DNA from: Lutraria lutraria
Taxonomy: Eukaryota > Mollusca > Bivalvia > Venerida > Mactridae
Assembly: GCA_964023205.1 (NCBI GenBank)
Contig: OZ026835.1
Coordinates: forward strand, 15,520,414 to 15,584,413
DNA length: 64,000 nucleotides
Reading direction: 5' to 3'
The notes under the pieces were generated by a model. The model saw nothing but the letters and a program-made list of their open reading frames with translations. It had not been told where the DNA came from and did no database searches. The translations under genes and the position numbers were made by a program. Shown here in pieces: positions 58,001 to 64,000 of this stretch (position 1 is the first letter of the stretch; the number at the start of each line of letters is the position of its first letter).

Positions 58001-61000
58001 TAGTTAAGTCCGCGCCGTGTCTGACTGTTGACCGAAAGGATTATAAAATGTCAAATCCGAGTTCATTGACGAAGTTTGCATGGCTATGATTCAAAACAAT
58101 ATTTTCTAATAATGACAGATCTATAATGGTCCTTACCTAGTGTATCAGTGATATTAGAAACATAATAAAAAAATCGAAATGTTGTTTCTGGTATCCAAAA
58201 GAAATTTAGACTGTTGACCAAAAGGATTATAAAATACCAAATCTGAGTCCTTTGACTCCCCCCCCCCCCCCTCCCCCAAAGTAAACATAAATAGCTCCGC
58301 CGCGCCTGTGGAGGCGGAGCAATAAATGCTTACAGGTTTTTATATCCAAAACAAAATATAGTATTTTTATACACAATATAATTCATAATTGAAAGAATTG
58401 GAAGTTTTAAACCAAGGTATGCAGACACTTCTATTTACCGTCGGACGAATCAAGTACAGTGAGGCAAAAACTACGAAGTGAAGTAAAAGTATAGAACTAT
58501 AATCTGTGTATTATTTCCATTGTAAAATTTGTAAATAGTTTGCCTATATTTCTTTCAAAAAATGATAAATGAATTATAGGACGACATGAATCTATGAAAG
58601 ATTGTAATACATGTACCTGATGTCTCTGGAACAGATTTTGACATTGCTTCAGTTGTCGCTGTTGGTGCGTTCGTGTTTGTTTTGTCTTAAATTAGAAAAA
58701 TGAAAATGCGCGTCATTAATTGGGTTTTTTATATTCTTCATTCAAATTGATTTACATTCTATTTTAACAGAGAGTCCTTAAAAAGTATTACCTATATAAC
58801 TAAATCTACACATCCGCACGACAGTCTTTTTATTTACAATTGAAATATAGGAAATCATTTATAATCGCGACACTTACACAATTAATGCATTTACGCACAT
58901 TACGTTATTACACATGTTGTCAATGTTTACAATCGATTAGGTTATATGTTACAACCAAACATGATTTGTCATAAAATATGTGAGTCTCCTTATCTTGATT
59001 GTATAGATTATGTTGCAGATCATGTCATAATTACACTGCTCAACTTTTAATATCGGTCAATACGGTGTACTCTGAAAAGTGAATACTAGTACTTTTTGGA
59101 GCAGGAGAATCAACCGTATTTTTGATAATGTACACATGTATCAGAGGCGTAAAATATAATTCTAAAATATTACGACATCTCACATTTTATATCATATTTA
59201 TCCTTGATTACCCTGAATATCTTAAAGGTGTCATATGTTTATAGGATATTCAAAATCTAGATGACCGAGTTTAAAAGTTGAGCACTGTATATAAATCTTG
59301 TTTTCTTTTCAATGCGCCAAAATATCATGTGACATGTTTAAATCCAATACCTGGCTCACATATAGGTTCCTTAGCTAAATTATTCCATCTCCAACTGTCA
59401 TTGTCGTGAGTATTTTTGCATGTTACCAATGAAGGGCCAATAAGATGAAAACCCTCTTTGCAAGTGAAAATAGCATCCCATCTTTTCCCTCCTTTTTGCC
59501 TTATATGAGTCTTCCATACATAGCAAACATCGCCGTTTTCGATCACCAACTCATCACAATCTGAGTATAATTAGCAAACATCATGCCAATTTATCTCCCT
59601 TAGAAGTCGATATAATCATTGCCACCATAAAACATTGTGGCGAGAATGATTGCTAGTATATACGAGTGATGTTCGATAAGTAATGTGTATTGTGTAATAT
59701 TTTAAAAAGAACCGACTTTAATGGTCAAAATAACTTTCCATCCTCTCAAAGTATTTCCCGTGGTTAGAAATACAAAACTTCAGTCCGTGAATACATTTCT
59801 GAAATGCGTCATGGGTGGCTGATTTGGGTGTACCTCTAAAACACTGAAAAACAGATGAGCCAGGGGCTTGTCTGGAGTGATATCGACGACTTCAGAAACT
59901 GGTTTACAATACCAGATGAATGTGCTGGAGCATTATCATGGAGTAGGCAAACATATTGAAAGCCGTCAACGGCACGTCGGTTTGATAATAAATATTGAGC
60001 TTTCTAAGTACAACATCACGGTAATACCGACCTGTGTCACGTTTGCCATTAGGCATAGAGATTTGTTTGGCTATTCCTTCACATGAAAAGAATATGGCAT
60101 AGATGGCCTTTTTTGCTCATTGCCCTTTTGACAACTGCATGCCGTTTTCTGCGTTTGATAAGCCACATCTTGTTTCCAGTTTTCCTAACTGTCTTGATAT
60201 AATTAACCCAAGTCGCATTACCAGTATTGATGTTTGCAAATTGTCTATAGTTGAAATTTGGAAACTTTTTGAGCAATTGTGTTGCCGTTTGTACGCGTAC
60301 CCTTTTTGACAATCTGTCAATAGAGGAGGTATCCATATGACATTAATATTTCGTACTTCATAAATACTCTTCAGAATGAAATTTAAACTCGATAGTGAAA
60401 TGCTAACAGCTTTGGCAACATCGCGAATCGTATATCTGCTATCCTTTTCAATTATTTCCCTGGCTTTGGAGACATTAGTTCATCCTGTTGCAGTCACCGG
60501 TCGTCCTGATTTTGCAGAATCTTTAACTGTCTCCGTGCAAGTAACAACACTCATTTTCCAACTACCACCTGTCACATAAGATACCTTAAGGGACCCATAA
60601 ACTTACCCCAATAAGTGAAAAATTTGCCTCAATGAATGACCGAATTTTCTACGAAGTTTTATGTAAGTTCAAATTTCTTAAAAATTCTCAATATGCTTTC
60701 CAACCATTTTTCAACAGTGGTCAACGAGTGGCTCTCTTCAAATAAAGATTTTTGACTATTTTGTGTTGAACTTAACATTCATTTATACACCATTGTAAAG
60801 GTATTGAATAGAGCTATCCAGACGTATCAATATTAGTGAAATCGTGCATACTGTTTTAGTACAATACACAATACATATCGAACATCCCTCGTAGACTGTA
60901 CCCCGGATATATACTAAAGTTTTTTTAAATCTCTTGTGCGCATGATTTGCATGCTTTTAACTCTAACTTATACCCGGAAGAGAAACATCTATGGTTTTGT

Positions 61001-61253
61001 GACAAGCCGTAGAAACATACAATATTCAGCTATTAATTTCATATATTTATCAACATAAACAAGCCGGGGTTTTTTTGAAAGTTTTAATTTCGACTTTCTG
61101 ATGTCAGCTTGGAATTAAATCCTGTTAAATGAACAGACATGTATTAAAACAAAACAATTGATATTATAAGATAGATTAATATAGGTGTTTCAAAACACGT
61201 ACGCCTCTTTACTGTACTGTCATCATATGTCTTGCATTTTGAGACGTCTCCGG
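54951..61253 (-). CDS. Receptor D: CCP, three stalks, TM, ITIM-type tail
   Basis: Eight exons on the minus strand: 61203-61253, 59351-59560, 58617-58685, 57284-57352, 57027-57095, 55571-55705, 55317-55341 and 54951-55098. All borders are GT/AG and the frame closes throughout. The first six exons follow the phase-1 plan of receptors A and C; the last two junctions change phase. The CCP-a and stalk exons are close relatives of unit A, but the transmembrane and tail exons are unrelated. The ~60-residue tail carries YVNQ, SAYTSL and STYELI. Signal peptide not seen. I infer a partner receptor with a shared type of ectodomain and different signalling. A dead mariner lies in the first intron. Confidence 0.75.
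55317..55341 (-). CDS. Receptor D 25-nt microexon
   Basis: Acceptor CTTTTGCAG and perfect donor GTAAGT. It enters in phase 1 and leaves in phase 2, encoding QSRASPN between the juxtamembrane region and the tail. Its length is what brings the tail exon into frame, so skipping it would destroy the tail. Confidence 0.7.
55571..55705 (-). CDS. Receptor D transmembrane exon
   Basis: 135 nt, acceptor TTCTTCAG, donor GTACAT. Encodes LKCKGSTTDTR, then a ~23-residue helix (TIIVGVVLGVINLLLIGYLG) and a basic LKLRR. No charged residue within the helix. It shows no similarity to the A/C transmembrane exon. Confidence 0.75.
56410..56510 (-). repeat. tRNA-like SINE head in receptor D intron
   Basis: On the minus strand GGGTTCGAACTCC is a good B box, and TAAGCTTAATTGATAAAGGCGC a diverged A box. 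No functional tRNA fold. Confidence 0.4.
57027..57095 (-). CDS. Receptor D stalk exon 3 (diverged)
   Basis: 69 nt, donor GTACAC. Encodes TTEAVSESVQVTP, the most diverged of the intact stalk exons. It joins directly to the transmembrane exon. Confidence 0.7.
57284..57352 (-). CDS. Receptor D stalk exon 2
   Basis: 69 nt, acceptor AATTTAAG, donor GTACAT, encodes TTEAMSKSVPETS. Identical in its coding part to stalk exon 1. Confidence 0.75.
58617..58685 (-). CDS. Receptor D stalk exon 1
   Basis: Same sequence and borders as 57284-57352; the tandem copy produced by the ~1.33-kb duplication. Confidence 0.75.
59351..59560 (-). CDS. Receptor D CCP-a domain exon
   Basis: 210 nt, same length, phases and donor (GTATTG) as the unit A exon. 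Keeps ENGDVCY, FTCKEGFHLIGPSLVTC, HDNDSWRW and PIC. Differences from A cluster in the segment after VCY, the part of the domain most likely to be exposed. Confidence 0.75.
59663..60891. mobile_element. Tc1/mariner-type element, 1229 bp
   Basis: Imperfect inverted ends of about 34 bases (CGAG/GTGATGTTCGATA), flanked by TA at 59661-59662 and 60892-60893, the expected mariner target duplication. Full length for a mariner, lying in the first visible intron of receptor D. Confidence 0.8.
59718..60560 (-). pseudogene. Mariner transposase, inactive
   Basis: In order: SGRPVTAT, a helix-turn-helix segment (SRYTIRDVAKAVSIS), WIPPLLTDCQK, TGNATWV, LLHDNAPAHSS and the C-terminal LKFCISNHGKYFERM. Mariner consensus at the first catalytic site is TGDETWV, so that Asp is Asn here. 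The second Asp (HDN) is kept. The segment with the third Asp is missing, apparently deleted. Several frameshifts and stops. Confidence 0.85.
61203..61253 (-). CDS. Receptor D 51-nt exon with one Cys
   Basis: Acceptor TTTTATTTAG, donor GTACGT, phase 1 on both ends; encodes GDVSKCKTYDDSTVKR. Upstream an ATG opens MSLSIALLICHCVLF, signal-peptide-like but out of frame with this exon. Confidence 0.55.
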
Positions 61254-62870
61254 CTAAATAAAACACAATGACAAATCAATAATGCAATTGACAAAGACAT
61301 TAGTAATGTTTATGTCCGTATCTGTATTCAGCAGAACTTCAGTTGTGATTTTACCTCTTTTTTGACAATAAACTGCCTACTTTCTCACGGTTACGGGATT
61401 CACGTGAACACCAAGAACACGTAGCCAAGTGCAGTAGTCGCCAAGTAACCAAAGAGGACCTCTCACAGTCTTTGATATAATAGTAAGCAAATCTTTGTTA
61501 CGGGTACTTTAGAGGAATTGGACACTAATTGAAGTATCAATCATTAATACTTAATATGTGTTCATTATACTTCTAAAATATTACATGCATTATCAATTAA
61601 CATTGGGTTATACCCTTTCAACAGTAATGCATAGAAATTATGACCATCTTAGGGACAAAATAGAAAGTTTTAAAACTGAAGTAGTCGCATTCTTAAGTGG
61701 AGATATTGACACATATTGAGAACCAGATCTTAATAAACTGGTCGTTATAACGAGATGGTTTCTATGCGAGGTATTACTGTATTATGGACATGGAACCGTA
61801 TACAATATGGAATTAACGAATATCTTTTGGGCATCAAACTTTTTTAAGTAAGTCACAAACTCTTAATTTCTTAAACAATTTTGGGGGGACAAAGTCTATC
61901 TATGTACGTGAACTTATAACGGCAAGTATCTAGGTTGGGTGTTTTAGCTTTTTTAACAAGCACCGGACCTCACAATTTGTTCCCGGCATGTTTACTCTAG
62001 TCATCATACGAGTTTGTAATGTAACAACAGAGTAATTTTCGAGCTTTTTGCACTGAGCTTTCTTTTTAAAAAAATGATACTGGAGATGTGTTAAGACTAA
62101 ATATAGTTTAATATGTTCCCCGAATAGTGAGCATGTAGTTGCCGATTTGTCTGTCCGGCCGTCCGTGCGTCCATCTTTGTAGAATGTTTTTTAATATATT
62201 ATACGACATTATGTAACTATCAGATTATATAACATACTTACTTGGTTCTACGCACATCGTATAATACAAAATCATTACCTTTATTACGATAAAATGTCGT
62301 AAAACAGCAAAGTGCTATTTTCTTTTTGATCAAATATGAGGCAGATATACTAAATATTGCGTTGTAAAATATGGTAGAATCTACAGCTTTATTAATTAAA
62401 ACAATGACCGTAGGTTATCACAGACAAGTTTAAAACAGTTTTTTGCGTCTCCGGTAAAAATCAAATTTTAAGTTACGACACATTGCACGCTCGACGACGG
62501 TATTTTCCGTTGGAAAAAGCATGTAATTGACAGATACGCAAATTTGCGTACCTGGAGTTTACAGAAATCTGCTACAGTTCGCTACATTTTCACATAGACA
62601 TATAGGCAGTCTTCGTATCCATAACGAATGTCATTAAGCATTAAACGATTTAGCTTAATATGTAAATTTTTCATTAAAGATTATTTAGTATCGGTAGAAG
62701 CATACCCGTGTTTTATTATGTCAGTCTGTTCTATATGAACCTTTTACAAATCTTTACCACAGATTTACAATTATCAAAGGAATACAACACACCGTTCCTG
62801 AAGTGTATTGTGGCTTTATAACTCAACAGGAACAAGATCTTAAAGTATATTATCTTGAATTTAAAAAAAC
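61254..62870. other. No supported gene
   Basis: AT-rich. A GTCTGTCCGGCCGTCCGTGCGTCC stretch near 62150 resembles degenerate mollusc dispersed repeats. No exon recognised, although the signal-peptide exon of receptor D should lie here or beyond. Confidence 0.5.
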
Positions 62871-64000
62871 CTTCTAGTTACAACATGTATTGGTACTGTT
62901 CGAACTGTTGCTGTTGTTATGGTAATAGTTGTTGCTGTTGTTGCCAATGTACTCATTTGCTCTATACATTAAAATTGAACATTTTATCCACAATCTAAAG
63001 TAGTTTATTCATGAATTCTTTAGTCAACAATTAAAGCCCCATTAGCATTTTGGATGTTAAAATTAAAGTAGGTCTTATTTTACCTAGAAAGATATCTTAT
63101 CAGTGAAATTGACTTTTAATTGCAATAAAAACATTCCGAATTGTTTATTTTTAATCACAAAGTACATATAGAAATATAGCACAGTATTTTTTTAAATGAT
63201 ATTGCAAAAAAAAGCGTCTGACAACATTTCTACGAGATGTGGCTAAAGAAAGGCATTGTGTAATTATGTTTTAAAGCAAATAAAATATATTTCTATCATT
63301 ATATCTATTGTTCTGTATTACTAAATTTAAAAAGTTAAAGGGGCTTTAAGAACGGATTGACATAATCTTTGCACTTATCAACAAACTGATTTGCAATCAT
63401 ATGACGTACAAATGATTGGTATAATTTATATGCGCTCAAAAGCATTATACAATACACACTAACCAAGTTAATATACTACTCAAATATACACAATTCACAA
63501 ACAAGTTTAAGGGAAGCTTTACAGCAAGATATGCAGAAACTTTTACCTCCGGACAAATCAACTACATTGAGACAAACATTACAGAAGGAAGTAAAAGTAT
63601 AGAACCAGTGTGTATCATTTCCGTTTTAAAATTCGTAAATAGTTTCCCTATATTTTTAAAAAAGACATAATGAATTACAAGATAAGATGAATCTATGAAA
63701 GATTGTAATACGTGCACCTGTTGTCACTGGAACAGATTTCGACATTGCTTCAGTTGTCGCCATTGTTGCGTTAGTGCTTGTTTTGTCTTTAATTAGAAAA
63801 AAAAGTAAATACGTATCATATATTGTGTTTCTATATGCTTCATTCAAATTGATTCACATTCTATTTATTAGATTAATTAACTGGCTATATAACGAGGTGT
63901 GCTTTTAAAGCACAATGCACTTTCCGGGTGATCTTTGACCTACTGGCCTGAAAATGTATAGGTCCTGTAGAGGTTGTCATAAGAAACCAACATGATGAAG
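62870..64000. repeat. Flank of the next receptor unit, copy of 36640-37480
   Basis: Matches 36640-37480 from GGTACTGTTCGAACTG through the stalk exon to the TGACCTACTG repeat at the window end. Confidence 0.7.
63718..63786 (-). CDS. Stalk exon of a further receptor unit
   Basis: 69 nt, acceptor AATTAAAG, donor GTGCAC, phase 1, intact, encodes NATMATTEAMSKSVPVTT. By analogy with 37136-37204 a CCP-b exon is expected about 0.8-1 kb further right, outside the window. Confidence 0.65.

Larger units (their letters stand above)
56740..59240. repeat. Tandem duplication carrying stalk exons
   Basis: 57221-57840 matches 58480-59170 with few differences at an offset near 1333 bases, including the stalk exon. 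56740-56900 also matches 58319-58480. So the third stalk exon arose by a recent local duplication, and the more diverged 57027-57095 exon is older. Confidence 0.8.

Noticed and set aside
60103..60579. Plus-strand open frames
   Set aside because: They are antisense shadows of the mariner transposase.

Overview
The window looks like AT-rich nuclear DNA from an invertebrate animal, most likely a bivalve mollusc. Coding sequence is split into small exons with GT/AG borders. Most of the rest is non-LTR retrotransposon (LINE) fragments, tRNA-like SINE heads, mariner, Harbinger and hAT-like remnants, large inverted-repeat elements and locally duplicated blocks. I see no rRNA gene, convincing functional tRNA, CRISPR array or bacterial-type operon. 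The bivalve assignment is inference from repeat style and gene type.

The recognisable genes form one family, all on the minus strand. They are modular single-pass receptors built from exons with phase-1 borders: a 51-nt exon with one Cys, a sushi/CCP-like domain exon, a 69-nt Ser/Thr-rich stalk exon, a transmembrane exon and a tyrosine-rich cytoplasmic exon. Unit A (1174-4247) has every downstream module intact. Unit B is a relic: only its tail exon survives (13077-13599), although a separate CCP-b exon lies at 25052-25240. Unit C (31609-38192) can be read in one frame through two different CCP modules (CCP-b and CCP-a), provided a decayed stalk exon is skipped. Unit D (54951-61253) has the same CCP-a and three stalk exons, but a different transmembrane segment and a short, unrelated tail. 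That tail carries two perfect ITIM-type motifs spaced almost like an ITAM, plus a YVNQ Grb2-type site. A further stalk exon at 63718-63786 implies another unit beyond the right edge. Sharing an ectodomain while carrying different tyrosine-motif tails is the hallmark of paired immune-type receptors. No signal-peptide exon is securely identified.

Layout: 1-12.9 kb is unit A, split by a LINE insertion (4771-10394) that itself carries a TIR element and a 2.08-kb foldback element. 12.9-20.4 kb is the decayed unit B with a Harbinger element. 20.4-25 kb is mostly unannotated, with an 841-bp palindromic element. 25-30.4 kb is block E1. 30.4-38.2 kb is unit C. 38.2-45.5 kb holds dispersed repeats, two LINE fragments and one possible first exon on the plus strand. 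45.5-49.5 kb is block E2, a diverged copy of E1 carrying a 26-copy 37-bp minisatellite, and it ends at a palindrome where a receptor unit would be expected. 49.6-54.7 kb is repeats and SINEs. 54.9-61.3 kb is unit D with a mariner in an intron. 61.3-64 kb is the flank of the next unit.

Because the units are paralogous, several insertions can be read against an empty site elsewhere in the same window. This supports the boundaries given for the LINE and the hAT-like element, and gives an approximate placement for the Harbinger element.
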